DNA of 64,000 nt from Methanosalsum natronophilum (GTDB lineage: Archaea; Halobacteriota; Methanosarcinia; Methanosarcinales; Methanosarcinaceae), in NCBI RefSeq assembly GCF_024808815.1, contig NZ_JANUCS010000001.1, forward strand, positions 62,001 to 126,000, read 5' to 3'. Below the pieces are notes generated by a model. It was given only the letters and a program-made list of their open reading frames with translations, was not told the DNA's origin and did no database searches. A program made the translations under genes and the position numbers. Of the stretch, positions 18,897-28,772 are shown piece by piece; the stretch's first letter is position 1; each line of letters opens with the position of its first letter.

Positions 18897-21128
18897 TTAT
18901 TTATCCTTGATTTTTTTTATAATTTTATTTTTGTTTAACTTCAACTTAGCTATAACAGAACTTATTCCTTCCTTAGAAAGCGGCTTATACCTTTTAACTA
19001 TTATCACTGGCTTATTACTGTGTTTTGCAATCCTTTGAGGTAAAGTGCCAATAAATGCTTTCTTAAATCTCTGACTGGAATCACCAATCATGATCAAATC
19101 AGTTTCTTTTGAAGCTTCTAAAATGGCATCCTCTGTGGAGTACTTTTCTTTGATTTCATAAGTAATGTTGAAGCCTTCATCATTCATAGCTGCCTTTCGA
19201 ACTTGCTCCCTAATCTCTTCTTTCACTTCATCATTTTGATCGGGATCAATTATCCGCAAAATCTTGATACTTGAACCTGTCCTCATGGCTAACCTTTTTG
19301 CTAAATAAAAACTATATTTTGAATTATCTTTTTCATTATATGCAACTGTTATATTTTTTATTTCTAGTGGTAAGTAGCCCTTCAAAACCAATATGTGTCT
19401 TTTGGATGTTGTTAATATTTTATTAGCCACATTACCCACTGTTTGGTGGAATCTATCAACTTCATGCCATCCCATCACAATAATATCAACATCTTCGATT
19501 TCGGATTGTTCTAGTATAGAATTAGAAACGCTATGATCAAAAGCAACAATATATTGATGATTATGTTTCGGAAGTCTTAGACATTCTCTAAACTGTTTTT
19601 CTAAACTATCGTCAATTTCAAGTTTATTCTCATGGTAAGCTTCTTGTGCTGCAAGAAGGGTTGTTTGACCTGGTACCCTGATAACATGTAGACCAACTAT
19701 CTCATCACCTACCTTATCAGCAAGTTTTAATAAATCCTTTTCATGTTCTGGGTTAGCTAACGGAACTAGAACCTTAATTCGGTCAACTGTAGAATCAACT
19801 GGTAGTACATCGTTCTCAATTAAATCCAATACATTGTATTTAGGAATAGCTTTTTCTTTTCCATAATATACATACCACATGATACCAATCACAACAACAG
19901 TAAGTGCAAATGCAAGTGGCATAAGACCAATTAAAGGTAAAAGCAATAAACTACCTAAAATTCCAATTATTTGAGTTAAAGGATAAAAAGGATCTTTAAA
20001 AGAAGGTTGATACCATTCAAGAGAGCTTCGTCTAAGAATAACTGCAGACAAATTAATTAAAACAAATATCAAAATATTAAAAGTACTACCAAGTTTTGCT
20101 AGTTGTTCCACATTAAATAATAGGAGCAAGGTTAACATAAAAAAACCAGTCACTAAAATTGCCTTATAAGGAGTGTCATATTTATTGTGAATTTCAACAA
20201 ACCATTTTGGCATTAAATCATCTCTTCCCATGGCAAATGGAAATCTTGATGAAGCTAGTATTGCAGCATTAGCTGTTGAAATTGTAGCAAGAAGACCTGC
20301 AAAGACAATTATTATTTGACCAATATTACCCATCATAATATCAGCCACATCAACTAGAGGAGTACTTGTAACTACGGCTTTTTCCAGTGGCAGCATACCA
20401 TTAATAACAATCATTACCCCCGTATAAAGAATAGTTACAGAAGCAACAGAGGCTATAAATGCTCTTGGTAAGTTCTTCGAAGGATCTTTAACCTCTTCAG
20501 ATATGGCTGCTAATTGTGTAATTCCTAAATATGAAATAAATATCAAACCCGTAGTTGCGAGTATGGAAGAGTAGCCATATGGCACAAAAGGTTGGAACTT
20601 AGTAGTATCTAGCATTAATGCGCCTTGGATGATAAAAAGAATTAAAATAGCAAACAAGCATATAACTATAGCATTTTGAAGTGAACCACTACTTTTTGCA
20701 CCTCTATAATTGATAAAAAGTAAAATAATTCCCGCAGAAACAGCTGTCACAAGAACCGGAATAGGAAAAAACACAAATAAATAATCCCCTAACCCAACTA
20801 AAGCAAATGATCCCTTAAATACAAGAGCTAGCCATGCTCCAATTCCAATTATTGCACCAAATACTGCCCCCATAGCCCTACTAATAAAATAATAGCTACC
20901 TCCAGCTCTTGGCATACCTGTAGCTAACTCTGCCATACTGATAGCCGTTGCCATAGAAATCAAACCTCCAAATATAAAAGATATTATAGCTGCGGGTCCA
21001 GCTGATGCAGTAGCAATTCCTGGAAGAACAAATATTCCAGCACCTATCATGGTTCCAGTACCAATAGCAAAAGTCGGAAAAAAGCCAAGACTCCTACCTA
21101 GCCTTTCTTTTGGTTGTAAATCTGCCAT
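18897..21128 (-). CDS. APC-family amino acid permease fused to universal stress protein domains
   Basis: About 743 residues. Residues 15-430 form roughly twelve membrane helices with the APC signature FAIGTGTMIGAGIFVLPG at the N-terminus. The C-terminal ~300 residues are soluble and resemble two tandem UspA-type domains, including GDSSQRFKKAFIGTLPQRI with the nucleotide-loop pattern and KPVIIVKRY. It probably imports amino acids with nucleotide-dependent regulation; substrate unknown. ATG at 21128 is chosen because AAGGAG is correctly placed. It converges with rrmJ, six bases apart. Confidence 0.9.
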   Translation of the reverse strand: MADLQPKERLGRSLGFFPTFAIGTGTMIGAGIFVLPGIATASAGPAAIISFIFGGLISMATAISMAELATGMPRAGGSYYFISRAMGAVFGAIIGIGAWLALVFKGSFALVGLGDYLFVFFPIPVLVTAVSAGIILLFINYRGAKSSGSLQNAIVICLFAILILFIIQGALMLDTTKFQPFVPYGYSSILATTGLIFISYLGITQLAAISEEVKDPSKNLPRAFIASVASVTILYTGVMIVINGMLPLEKAVVTSTPLVDVADIMMGNIGQIIIVFAGLLATISTANAAILASSRFPFAMGRDDLMPKWFVEIHNKYDTPYKAILVTGFFMLTLLLLFNVEQLAKLGSTFNILIFVLINLSAVILRRSSLEWYQPSFKDPFYPLTQIIGILGSLLLLPLIGLMPLAFALTVVVIGIMWYVYYGKEKAIPKYNVLDLIENDVLPVDSTVDRIKVLVPLANPEHEKDLLKLADKVGDEIVGLHVIRVPGQTTLLAAQEAYHENKLEIDDSLEKQFRECLRLPKHNHQYIVAFDHSVSNSILEQSEIEDVDIIVMGWHEVDRFHQTVGNVANKILTTSKRHILVLKGYLPLEIKNITVAYNEKDNSKYSFYLAKRLAMRTGSSIKILRIIDPDQNDEVKEEIREQVRKAAMNDEGFNITYEIKEKYSTEDAILEASKETDLIMIGDSSQRFKKAFIGTLPQRIAKHSNKPVIIVKRYKPLSKEGISSVIAKLKLNKNKIIKKIKDK

Positions 21129-21530
21129 CAAAAGCTCCTTTTTCTATGAATTGGTTTGATTTGTATGGATTTATTTCAAAGTTCTAATTAGCTATAATAA
21201 AATTCTAAATTAGGTCAATATATCTATATTCATCATTTAATTTTATTTTAGATTGGAAATTTCCATATAAATGATTAAAACTAGATTCAATGTCTCATCA
21301 GCTTGGCTCTTAACATTCTGGCATACTATAACTTGTTAATAATTATTTTTCTATTTTAGTTTTTCCATTATTGTTTCATAAATACTACCCTATCTGAAAA
21401 AATTATTCTATCATGGAGCTAATACTTGCCATTAGTTATAACATTATAATAAACCATTTTTAGATAAGTATTTAAAAACTTAAAAGCATCAATTAGTAAT
21501 AATAAGCCTATTGAATATTAACATCAAGAG
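21129..21530. promoter_or_regulatory. Divergent 400-base intergenic region with promoter of the PHP gene
   Basis: AT-rich sequence between the divergent permease and PHP genes with no supportable ORF. TATTTAAAA at 21469-21477 is a good plus-strand TATA box; transcription would start near 21500, about 30 bases before the PHP start. Several AT-rich boxes could serve the permease on the minus strand but none is clearly best. Confidence 0.45.
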
Positions 21531-22178
21531 ATGAATCTAATGATAGACCTACACACACATTCTATTTTTAGCGACGGCGAACTAATTCCAAGTGAGCTAG
21601 TAAGAAGAGCTTTGGTTAAAGGCTATGAAGCGATTGCAATCACTGACCATGTAGATTATTCAAATATAGAGTGCACAATAGAAGCTGTTAAAAAAGCAAA
21701 ATATCTTGAAGATGTACTAGATATTAAGATATTTGCCGGTGTCGAACTTACCCACATACCACCGAGTAAAATAGCACCTCTAGTGAGAAAAGCTCGTGAT
21801 TTGGGTGCTGAAATAATAGTTGTACATGGAGAAACAATTGCAGAACCTGTATATCCTGGAACTAATGCAGCTGTGGTTGAAACTCCAGATGTTGATATAT
21901 TATCACATCCAGGTTTCATAACTGAAGATGAAGCTAAAATGGCAGCAGATAATGATATCTGTTTAGAAATTACTGCTAGGAGTGGTCACAACAGAACTAA
22001 TGGCCATGTAGCACGTGTAGGTTTAGAAGCGGGAGCTAAGCTAATTGTAAATACAGATGCACATTCTACTAGTGATTTAATTTCAAAAAGTGAAGCTAAA
22101 ATGATAGCTATGGGTTCAGGTCTAACAGAACTTCAAGCTCTTAAAATACTTGATAATTCTAAAAAGTTTATTTCATAA
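21531..22178 (+). CDS. PHP-domain phosphatase, histidinol-phosphatase-like
   Basis: A 215-residue PHP-family metal-dependent hydrolase. Metal-ligand motifs are DLHTHSIFSDGE at the N-terminus, AITDHVD, GVELTH, LSHPGF and NTDAHST near the C-terminus. Archaeal proteins of this type are annotated as histidinol phosphate phosphatases or as general PHP phosphoesterases; no his genes are nearby, so the substrate is open. It directly abuts the cyclase-family gene (stop at 22178, next start 22179), indicating co-transcription. Confidence 0.85.
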   Translation: MNLMIDLHTHSIFSDGELIPSELVRRALVKGYEAIAITDHVDYSNIECTIEAVKKAKYLEDVLDIKIFAGVELTHIPPSKIAPLVRKARDLGAEIIVVHGETIAEPVYPGTNAAVVETPDVDILSHPGFITEDEAKMAADNDICLEITARSGHNRTNGHVARVGLEAGAKLIVNTDAHSTSDLISKSEAKMIAMGSGLTELQALKILDNSKKFIS

Positions 22179-22826
22179 ATGAGTATTGTTATGGAATTTA
22201 AAATAATAGATATAACTCACCAAATATATGAGCATATGGATGTTTACCCTGGGGATCCACAACCAATTATTTCTGTACAATCAAACATAGATGACAGTGG
22301 ATATAAGTCATCAATTGTTTGTATAGGAAGCCATATAGGAACTCATATAGATGCTCCATCCCATGTCCTTAAAAATGGTAAAACCATCGGTGACATTGAG
22401 TTACATGATTTATTTGGAGATGCGGTACTAATAGATTTGTCAAATACTAACAAGAATACTATTACATCAGAAATTCTCCACAAAAAAATAAAACAGATAA
22501 ACTATTCAGCTACTCCTAAAATTTTACTCATCAAAAAACATACTAATACTAAAACACTGAGATTTAAAGAAGAAGCATTGAAGTGGATAGTTGATAATGG
22601 GTTTAAAGTCGTAGGTACGAGTTGTATGTCTATAGAAGCATCTTCTATGTTAGAAGCGCATTTAGTGCTCCTGAGTAAAGATGTTTACATAATTGAAAAT
22701 TTAAACTTGGATTCAGTATATGAAGGACTTTTTTACTTTATCGCATTACCACTAAACATAACCAAATGTGATGGTGCACCCATCAGAGCCATACTAATTT
22801 CAAGTGAATTGAATTCAATAGGATAA
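22179..22826 (+). CDS. Cyclase family metal-dependent hydrolase (kynurenine formamidase-like)
   Basis: A 215-residue (or 211 from ATG at 22191) member of the cyclase/arylformamidase family. The metal-binding signature HxGTHxDxPxH appears as SHIGTHIDAPSH near residue 65, and YPGDPQP near the N-terminus is typical. Family members hydrolyse formamides, lactones or cyclic amides; the substrate here is unknown. No tryptophan-degradation genes are in the window, so kynurenine formamidase itself is unlikely. Confidence 0.87.
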   Translation: MSIVMEFKIIDITHQIYEHMDVYPGDPQPIISVQSNIDDSGYKSSIVCIGSHIGTHIDAPSHVLKNGKTIGDIELHDLFGDAVLIDLSNTNKNTITSEILHKKIKQINYSATPKILLIKKHTNTKTLRFKEEALKWIVDNGFKVVGTSCMSIEASSMLEAHLVLLSKDVYIIENLNLDSVYEGLFYFIALPLNITKCDGAPIRAILISSELNSIG

Positions 22827-22889
22827 ATATAGAATTTTCTCACATACTGAATTTTTTACTTAATGAAAGAATATATGAGCATTTTAGGA

Positions 22890-23435
22890 TTAATCAAGCC
22901 ATTCATAAAATTTATCCAGTGCTTTTCTTCGATGTGAAACTTTGTTTTTGTCATCGTCATTCATCTCACCAAAAGTCACTCCGTTATAATCAAAGATTGG
23001 ATCAAAGCCAAATCCTTCAGTTCCCCTTTTTTCATAAGAAATAGTTCCCTCAACAGTTCCTGTAAATACCGTAGCTTCAATACCTGGTTCACAGTAACCA
23101 ATAACAGATTTAAAAAAAGCAGCTCGGTTTTTCACTTCAGACATTAGCTTTAAGATGCCATGATTACCCAAATGTTTTTCAACAAAAGACGAGTATGGAC
23201 CGGGAAATCCACTTAATGCTTCAATAAACAAGCCGGAATCATCCACCATTACAGGTAATTTGAGTTTTTCTGCTGCCCATTTAGCTCCATATGCTGCGAT
23301 TGGTTCAAGGTCATCATGTTGTAATTCTGGATAACCATCCTTGTTTTGTAATACTTCTAGGTTTTTCGTCTCAAATATTTTTTTGACTTCATGAAATTTT
23401 CCATTGTTTGTTGTAACAAAAACTATTTTACGCAT
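22890..23435 (-). CDS. rdgB: XTP/dITP diphosphatase (non-canonical purine NTP pyrophosphatase)
   Basis: A 181-residue Ham1/RdgB protein that removes ITP, dITP and XTP from the nucleotide pool. Motifs are FVTTNNGKFHEVKKIF, MVDDSGLFIEALSGFPGPYS and GFGFDPIFDY, with the C-terminal SHRRKAL. ATG at 23435 is chosen: it has a strong GGAGGGGT site and overlaps the end of the Kae1-Bud32 gene by eight bases (ATGCGTAA), so translation is coupled. Earlier in-frame starts would lie deep within the upstream gene. Confidence 0.96.
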   Translation of the reverse strand: MRKIVFVTTNNGKFHEVKKIFETKNLEVLQNKDGYPELQHDDLEPIAAYGAKWAAEKLKLPVMVDDSGLFIEALSGFPGPYSSFVEKHLGNHGILKLMSEVKNRAAFFKSVIGYCEPGIEATVFTGTVEGTISYEKRGTEGFGFDPIFDYNGVTFGEMNDDDKNKVSHRRKALDKFYEWLD

Positions 23436-25047
23436 ATCTACCCCTCCTTTTAATCTCATTAACTCTTGATATAACTTCTTTAGCATTAGGGTTTTTTTTA
23501 ATATAACCTCTGGAAAATGCTTCAATTAAGCATTTATAGTCACTATGCGTACTTTCAAATGTCTGGAACAATACATGAATATCAACACCTTGAGATTCTA
23601 TAGAGTTTGAAATATAAGAAAGACCAAAGTCGATTAGGTATAACAACTCATTATCTGGATTATATATTATATTCGACGTTGTTAAGTCTCCATGAATTAT
23701 TCCACATGAATGCATTTTTCCAATAACTTTTCCTGCGATTTCAGCAATATAAGGATTTATAATATCTTTTAGCATAAAGCCATCTATAAATTCCATCTTA
23801 ATTGAGAAATCTGTAATATCTTCTATAATAGGAGTTGGTACCCCACACCTTCTTGCCTCATAAATAAGGCGGGCTTCTGAACGGTTTCTGTTTTTTCTAA
23901 GTTTGTCATCTAAACTCTTTAACCGATACTTTTTAGACTTCCTTCTCTTTATAACAGAACTGTCATCCAAAAACAACTCAGCTTCTGCACCAGATTTTAA
24001 AGAAACATTGCATTTCAGATTCATTCGGTCTGATTCAACAACATCTTTACTAACACTGTCTATCCAATTCACATTTACTGTATCGGGCCGGTAATTAGGA
24101 TTTACATGAGAGTCTTCAAGATTAAGACGATTGCCAGCTTTAAACATCAATAGTCCAGTATATGCAATCATGACACCATTATCTCCCATAAATCTCGTCT
24201 CTGGACAATAAAAACTAACCCCTCTTTCATGACACATACTTTTTAGCATTTCTGTTAATCTCTTATTAGCACCTACACCACCTGCTAAAAGAAATTCTTT
24301 TTTTTCAGTATGTGCTATTGCACGTTCAGTGACCTCGACTAACATACTAAAAACTGTTTCTTGTAAAGAATAGCAAACATCTTCAATTGAATTCTCATCT
24401 AATGCCTGGGTGGCAGCAGTAGATATTCCTGAAAATGAAAAATCCATTCCCTTAACCACATAAGGTAACTCTACATAATTATTCGAAAGCTTTGCATATT
24501 TTTCTATTTTAGGGCCCCCTGGGTGACCCATACCAGCATTTCGTGCAAACTTATCTAGCGCATTACCTAACCCTATATCCAAAGTTTCCCCAAAAACTCT
24601 ATACTTACTTTTACGATAAGCTATTAGTTGAGAATTGGCTCCACTTACATAGAGTACAACTGGATCTACACATGATGTTTTCCATTTACCTATTTCAATA
24701 TGGGCAATGCAATGATTTACACCAATCAAGGGTATTTCGAGTGATAATGAAAGAGCTCTTGCAGCTGTAGCTACTGTTCTAAGGCACTGGCCTAAACCAG
24801 GACCTTGTGAAAAAGCAATTGCATCTATTTGTTTGGTGTTGAATCCTTTTGATTCATATTTATTGAGTAGGTTATCCAATAAACCATTAATTTGTTTTGC
24901 ATGGTGCTGAGCTGCTTCCCGTGGGTGAATGCCGCCTTTCTCGGGACTATAAGTTTTAGTAACTTCGCTAATTATATTAGATTCGTCTACAATAGCTGCA
25001 CTTAAGTTCCATGCAGTTCCCTCTATCCCAAGAACAATAAAGCCCAA
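23428..25047 (-). CDS. Kae1-Bud32 fusion: tRNA N6-threonylcarbamoyladenosine synthase subunit and kinase
   Basis: A 539-residue fusion. Residues about 1-325 are Kae1/TsaD: GIEGTAWNLSAAI, HHAKQI (metal-binding histidines) and LAGGVGANKRL. Residues about 340-539 are Bud32, a small atypical protein kinase/ATPase, with HGDLTTSNIIYN (catalytic) and YLIDFGLSYIS (DFG-like). Both belong to the KEOPS complex that makes t6A37 on ANN-decoding tRNAs. The fusion is well known in euryarchaea. Start codon is TTG at 25047 with GAGGT upstream. A TATA box (AATTATATAT) at 25146-25155 indicates its own promoter. Confidence 0.96.
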   Translation of the reverse strand: MGFIVLGIEGTAWNLSAAIVDESNIISEVTKTYSPEKGGIHPREAAQHHAKQINGLLDNLLNKYESKGFNTKQIDAIAFSQGPGLGQCLRTVATAARALSLSLEIPLIGVNHCIAHIEIGKWKTSCVDPVVLYVSGANSQLIAYRKSKYRVFGETLDIGLGNALDKFARNAGMGHPGGPKIEKYAKLSNNYVELPYVVKGMDFSFSGISTAATQALDENSIEDVCYSLQETVFSMLVEVTERAIAHTEKKEFLLAGGVGANKRLTEMLKSMCHERGVSFYCPETRFMGDNGVMIAYTGLLMFKAGNRLNLEDSHVNPNYRPDTVNVNWIDSVSKDVVESDRMNLKCNVSLKSGAEAELFLDDSSVIKRRKSKKYRLKSLDDKLRKNRNRSEARLIYEARRCGVPTPIIEDITDFSIKMEFIDGFMLKDIINPYIAEIAGKVIGKMHSCGIIHGDLTTSNIIYNPDNELLYLIDFGLSYISNSIESQGVDIHVLFQTFESTHSDYKCLIEAFSRGYIKKNPNAKEVISRVNEIKRRGRYA

Positions 25048-25319
25048 TAGATACCTCTTATTAGTTTTATCTCAATATTAATACTCAACATTTTTTTGCA
25101 TTTGAGACAAAAAATTGATTTTAGCTTACAGAAATTTGTATGTACATATATAATTAGTACTTTTACCCACTCATTATAATTTAACCATTTATGTCTGATA
25201 TGATAAAAATTACAAGTAATGCTATCAAATGCCTCATGTTTTGAAGTTATATGATAACAATAAAAATGAGAATTTGCATCATTTCTTTGCAAGAGAGATG
25301 CAAATTTCATAATTAAAAT
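25048..25319 (-). promoter_or_regulatory. Intergenic region: terminator of upstream operon and Kae1-Bud32 promoter
   Basis: 272 bases between the eS31 stop and the Kae1-Bud32 start. A 10-base perfect inverted repeat lies at the upstream end and a minus-strand TATA box at 25146-25155 with an expected start near 25124, giving a leader of about 75 bases. An open frame across this stretch has biased, AT-driven composition with no recognisable domain and is not considered a gene. Confidence 0.5.
25271..25306 (-). terminator. Hairpin terminator after the aIF2-gamma...eS31 operon
   Basis: On the transcribed (minus) strand AATTTGCATC and GATGCAAATT form a perfect 10-base stem with a 16-base loop, starting 14 bases after the eS31 stop codon and followed by a T-rich stretch (CTCATTTTTATTG). 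Shape and position suit a transcription terminator or 3'-end stabilising hairpin. Confidence 0.6.
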
Positions 25320-25469
25320 TTATTTTTTGAATTCTGTATAATTACATTTTCCACATGTTAGCCGGTTTTTGTGTTCAGCTAAAAAAACCCCTTGCCCGCA
25401 CCTTGGACAAAATTGTCTAAGTCTTTCTATACTTTCACCATCTACTTTATAATATTCTTTGACTGCCAT
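25320..25469 (-). CDS. rps27ae: Small ribosomal subunit protein eS31 (S27ae)
   Basis: A 49-residue zinc-ribbon ribosomal protein, read from ATG at 25469 to TAA at 25322-25320. Two cysteine pairs, [10 protein letters not shown] and LTCGKCNY, form the zinc site, and [12 protein letters not shown] at the N-terminus matches archaeal S27ae. It follows eS24 by 11 bases, which is the conserved archaeal order. Confidence 0.95.
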   Translation of the reverse strand: MAVKEYYKVDGESIERLRQFCPRCGQGVFLAEHKNRLTCGKCNYTEFKK

Positions 25470-25480
25470 AGGTAAACACC

Positions 25481-25792
25481 TTATTCCGATTGAGTCTCTT
25501 CTGCATCAGCAGCTTCAGGAATAATATTTCGTGTTAGAACATATTTTCCTTCATATTTTTGCATATGTGGAGAGTCTTCATAAATCTTAGCAAACCCAAC
25601 TGCTTGCTGCTGGCCAAACATATTGTTAAGTCTGTGGATTACAACTAATTCAGGATTAACGTCAAAAGTTGCAGCCAACTTCTTTTTAACATCCAATCTC
25701 TTTGGTGTAGCTCCATCAAAATTTACCAAGAAATTGAGTTCTCTTCTATGCAAAAGTGCATTATTTTCGTCTTTTTTAATTTCTATTTCCAT
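25481..25792 (-). CDS. rps24e: Small ribosomal subunit protein eS24
   Basis: A 103-residue eS24. Motifs include [20 protein letters not shown] and the middle [27 protein letters not shown] (partial quotation: [13 protein letters not shown]), typical of the family; the C-terminal tail is acidic. The ATG at 25792 lies inside the end of the dephospho-CoA kinase gene (17-base overlap) and has GGAGGA upstream, so its translation is coupled to that gene. Confidence 0.95.
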   Translation of the reverse strand: MEIEIKKDENNALLHRRELNFLVNFDGATPKRLDVKKKLAATFDVNPELVVIHRLNNMFGQQQAVGFAKIYEDSPHMQKYEGKYVLTRNIIPEAADAEETQSE

Positions 25793-26366
25793 TAAGTTTC
25801 CTCCATATATTAAAATAATCTTTACCTTCGTTCTCAGGTTGAGTTGTAAATGATAATAATAAGTCTTTTACCTCTTTTCTTTTTGTATCTGTTATTTTGA
25901 CCAATACAATACCTTCATTTGGTTGTCCATAAAGTACAGCTGATCCAATCGGAGCAAGAACTATTGAAGGCAAGGCTGCCAAGTCTTCCTCACCATCAAC
26001 AAATATCCTTACCTTATCCTCAGATTCAACTGCATCTACTATAACATTTATTAACTCTTCGGTTATAGTTCCTGCAGGATTTATAACTTTAACGTTCTTT
26101 GCTGGGCGTACTTTAGTACCAATTACCACTCTTTCTGGTGCAGGTTCACGCTTTGTCTTATCATCCACAAAACTTATATCTGGAACCACTCCTTCCTTTA
26201 GTAAAAAATAAGTTGTCACATCACCTACTGAAATTATTTTTATGGGGTCACCAATAACCTGCAGCAACTTTTTTACCGCTTCATCATCCTCACCAGTTAT
26301 AACTTCTCCAACTGGTTCCCTTAGAAGTGGTCGATATTTTCTTGGCAGTATTAGCTGTTCACCCAA
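25776..26366 (-). CDS. GTP-dependent dephospho-CoA kinase (archaeal)
   Basis: A 196-residue member of the archaeal DUF359 family, shown to be a GTP-dependent dephospho-CoA kinase that catalyses the last step of CoA synthesis. Family features are YFLLKEGVVPDISFVDDKTKR (key: GVVPDISFVDDKTKR), NPAGTIT and VFVDGEEDLAALP-like RIFVDGEEDLAALP, then GSAVLYGQPNEG. Start codon is TTG at 26366, just after the Spt4 stop, with AAGGTG upstream. It sits between spt4 and rps24e, the conserved position for this gene. Confidence 0.93.
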   Translation of the reverse strand: MGEQLILPRKYRPLLREPVGEVITGEDDEAVKKLLQVIGDPIKIISVGDVTTYFLLKEGVVPDISFVDDKTKREPAPERVVIGTKVRPAKNVKVINPAGTITEELINVIVDAVESEDKVRIFVDGEEDLAALPSIVLAPIGSAVLYGQPNEGIVLVKITDTKRKEVKDLLLSFTTQPENEGKDYFNIWRKLNGNRN

Positions 26367-26367
26367 A

Positions 26368-26553
26368 TTACCGCACCTTCAGAGCATATCTATCCTTTGA
26401 CTCTATACCCATTTTTTTAGCAATTTCAGATTTTTGTGGATCAATGATAATTACCATACCACTCCAGTCAGAACTAAGATTACCAGTGCCGCAGATAGGA
26501 CATGTTTGCCCTTTTAGTATCCTATGACATTCTCTACATACCATTTCAGCCAT
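26368..26553 (-). CDS. spt4: Transcription elongation factor Spt4
   Basis: A 61-residue zinc-binding protein (also called RpoE2). Two cysteine pairs, MVCRECHRIL and QTCPICGTG, form the zinc site; DWSGMVIIIDPQKSEIAKKMG is the conserved NusG-contacting region. It pairs with Spt5/NusG as an elongation factor. It follows rpoE by 16 bases in the typical archaeal order rpoE-spt4. Confidence 0.96.
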   Translation of the reverse strand: MAEMVCRECHRILKGQTCPICGTGNLSSDWSGMVIIIDPQKSEIAKKMGIESKDRYALKVR

Positions 26554-26569
26554 TTAATAGTTGCTCCCA

Positions 26570-27142
26570 TTAGTCTTCTTGCTTATTCTTTAGGTTTTTA
26601 TTCCTTTCGTCTTCAAGCCATTCTTGTTTACCCAAAGCATGTTGTCTCATAGTCAAACCTATCTTGCTATCCCTTGGTTCTCTCTCATTTATGCTAACAG
26701 CAACAATCCTAGTACGAACCTTATCACCTTCAGACAAAGCCTTTCCACTATTTTTACTTATTAATCTTCCATTTTTCCCATCATAGGACATGAATTCATC
26801 AGTAATCTGACTCACATGTAGCAAACCATCCATGGGACCAATGCTTACAAATGAACCAAATTCAACTACTTCAACAACCTGTCCTTCAACAACTTCTTGT
26901 AGCTGTGGTAAGAAGACAATAGCCTCAAAAGTTACATCATAATAAATTGCACCGTCACCTACTAAAACGTGACCGTCTCCAACTTCATTAATATCCGTTA
27001 CAGCAACAATAGCACCTATTTTTTTATCGACTCTACCCTCTAAATTATTTTGTAGTTCATGTTTCACACATGAGTTTAAATCTTCACCTAATAGGTGAGG
27101 CGCAATTCGGACAGTATCGATAAGTTTCATCCTCTTATACAT
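26570..27142 (-). CDS. rpoE: DNA-directed RNA polymerase subunit E' (Rpo7)
   Basis: A 190-residue Rpo7 of the RNA polymerase stalk. The N-terminal domain (MKLIDTVRIAPHLLGEDL) contacts the core and the C-terminal S1 domain begins near residue 80 (VEGQVVEVVEFGSFVSIGPMDGLLHVSQI is the conserved S1 stretch; key: GSFVSIGPMDGLLHVSQ). Start ATG at 27142 has GGAGAAG upstream. Downstream comes spt4. Confidence 0.97.
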   Translation of the reverse strand: MYKRMKLIDTVRIAPHLLGEDLNSCVKHELQNNLEGRVDKKIGAIVAVTDINEVGDGHVLVGDGAIYYDVTFEAIVFLPQLQEVVEGQVVEVVEFGSFVSIGPMDGLLHVSQITDEFMSYDGKNGRLISKNSGKALSEGDKVRTRIVAVSINEREPRDSKIGLTMRQHALGKQEWLEDERNKNLKNKQED

Positions 27143-27183
27143 CGATTCTTCTCCAATTAATTTATTAATAGTATATTTTTTGT

Positions 27184-27549
27184 TTAAGTTGTAGCAAGGC
27201 AGTTTCTTTGACGTAGATAAACAACTTTTATGCCGTTTTTTATCAATTTTTCTTTTAGTTCAATATCGTTTGTAAATACATCTGCCTCAATATCTTTACA
27301 TAAACTCTCTATTATTTTATCAGCATTTCCTTTAATATTAATCACATTGCATCTTTCAACGAGTGATAAGGCGACTTTTGATGCGATTTTATCTTTACCT
27401 TTTGATTTCCTTTTAAGTGAATTAAGTTCATCAATTACTGCCTGTGGCACAATAAATTCATTATAACCAAGCCTTTCAAGTTCATCAAAAATATCAACGT
27501 TAAATTGAAAAGGAACCATCAATCCATTTGTGTCAATAATCACTTTCAC
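27184..27549 (-). CDS. PIN-domain ribonuclease-like protein
   Basis: A 121-residue PIN domain with the acidic residues in place: DTNGLM (D6), VIDELNSLK (E near 42), [17 protein letters not shown] (two D near 90-97). This Fcf1/Nob1-like archaeal type sits between aIF2-gamma and rpoE in many euryarchaea, so it is more likely an RNA-processing housekeeping enzyme than a toxin; no antitoxin is next to it. Start is GTG at 27549, overlapping the aIF2-gamma stop (GTGA). Confidence 0.85.
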   Translation of the reverse strand: MKVIIDTNGLMVPFQFNVDIFDELERLGYNEFIVPQAVIDELNSLKRKSKGKDKIASKVALSLVERCNVINIKGNADKIIESLCKDIEADVFTNDIELKEKLIKNGIKVVYLRQRNCLATT

Positions 27550-28772
27550 TCAGATATTACTCCCATTCCAATCAAGCGCCACCTTGCACCGATACGGCGA
27601 CTAATTGCTACTGTAGAGCCAATTCTTGCACAAACAGGTCTTTTAAGTTTTACTTCAGCTATATCCCCTCTAGCACTAGAGACAACACCAACAGTAGTAG
27701 CCGTACCAACATTCAACATAAGTGGTTCAGATGTTTTAATTACACCTATATCTTCTTCATCAACAGCACCAACTACTCTTTCTAATAAATGTAACTCCAA
27801 AGTAAACTGATGATGAGTTGGAGGAAGAGTATCTGGCTCTCCAGCAACCTGTCCTGTTAGAGTGTCGCTTTTTGTTAAAGTAGGATCAAGTTTTGTACCT
27901 ATAGCTAACAGGCCTCCTGGTGTAGCTTCATGAACTTCTTCCTTACCTGCAAATATTTCAGTGATGTATGTAGTTATAGGTATCCATTTAGTTGTACCTT
28001 CACTCTCTACCTTTCTTCCTGGCCTAATTTCAATTTCATCTTTTGGATGTAGCAGGCCTTCAGTAAGAGTGCCTCCAATTACCCCTCCTGCAATTTGATC
28101 AATTGAGGTACCCGGTTTATTTATATCAAATGATCTTGCAATCAGCATTTCAGATGGAAGATTTTGTTTATAAGTAGGAGTTGGGATGATATCTTCAACT
28201 GCAGCAATTAAAGCATCTATATTTGTATTCTGTTGAGCAGATACTGGAATAATAGGAGCATCTTCTGCAACTGTCCCCTTAACAAACTCTTTTATCTGTT
28301 TATAATGTTCAATGATTTTATCTCTTGATACCAAATCTATTTTATTTTGAACTATTACGATGTTTTTTTTACCAATTATGTTAAGTGCCATTAAATGTTC
28401 TTTTGTTTGAGGTTGTGGACAAGCTTCATTTGCAGCTATTACTAAAATAGCCCCATCCATAATAGCTGCACCTGAAAGCATCGTAGCCATTAAAGTTTCA
28501 TGGCCTGGTGAATCAACAAAAGAAATCGTTCTAGTTTCTTCTGTGCTGCTACCACAAGTTTCACAGACCTTTGATACAGTATAACTTTTAGTACCTTCAC
28601 AAGTTGGACATTTTCTGAATGTAGTATCTGCATATCCAAGACGTATAGATATTCCACGTTTCATTTCTTCACTGTGAGTATCAGTCCATACACCTGATAA
28701 TGATTTAACTAAAGTAGTTTTTCCATGATCGACATGTCCTACCATGCCTATATTAACACAAGGTTGACTCAA
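27546..28772 (-). CDS. eif2g: Translation initiation factor 2 subunit gamma
   Basis: A 408-residue GTPase of the aIF2 complex that delivers initiator tRNA. G1 is [10 protein letters not shown] (residue 12), G3 DSPGHE, G4 NKID. A zinc knuckle has four cysteines (CPTCEG and CETCG, residues about 56-73). Domains II and III follow. The start is TTG at 28772, with GGGAGGG about 11 bases upstream; no ATG precedes the conserved N-terminus [12 protein letters not shown]. First gene of the operon running to eS31. Confidence 0.97.
   Translation of the reverse strand: MSQPCVNIGMVGHVDHGKTTLVKSLSGVWTDTHSEEMKRGISIRLGYADTTFRKCPTCEGTKSYTVSKVCETCGSSTEETRTISFVDSPGHETLMATMLSGAAIMDGAILVIAANEACPQPQTKEHLMALNIIGKKNIVIVQNKIDLVSRDKIIEHYKQIKEFVKGTVAEDAPIIPVSAQQNTNIDALIAAVEDIIPTPTYKQNLPSEMLIARSFDINKPGTSIDQIAGGVIGGTLTEGLLHPKDEIEIRPGRKVESEGTTKWIPITTYITEIFAGKEEVHEATPGGLLAIGTKLDPTLTKSDTLTGQVAGEPDTLPPTHHQFTLELHLLERVVGAVDEEDIGVIKTSEPLMLNVGTATTVGVVSSARGDIAEVKLKRPVCARIGSTVAISRRIGARWRLIGMGVISE

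Noticed and set aside
22890..23525. Longer rdgB start at 23525
   Set aside because: The extra residues are out-of-frame Kae1-Bud32 sequence; ATG 23435 has a strong Shine-Dalgarno and the family N-terminus.
25023..25310. Minus-strand open frame of 95 codons upstream of and overlapping the Kae1-Bud32 start
   Set aside because: AT-driven composition, no domain, overlaps the hairpin, the TATA box and the TTG start of Kae1-Bud32.
27184..27549. VapC toxin of a toxin-antitoxin pair
   Set aside because: No antitoxin gene is adjacent; the gene is embedded in a conserved translation/transcription operon.
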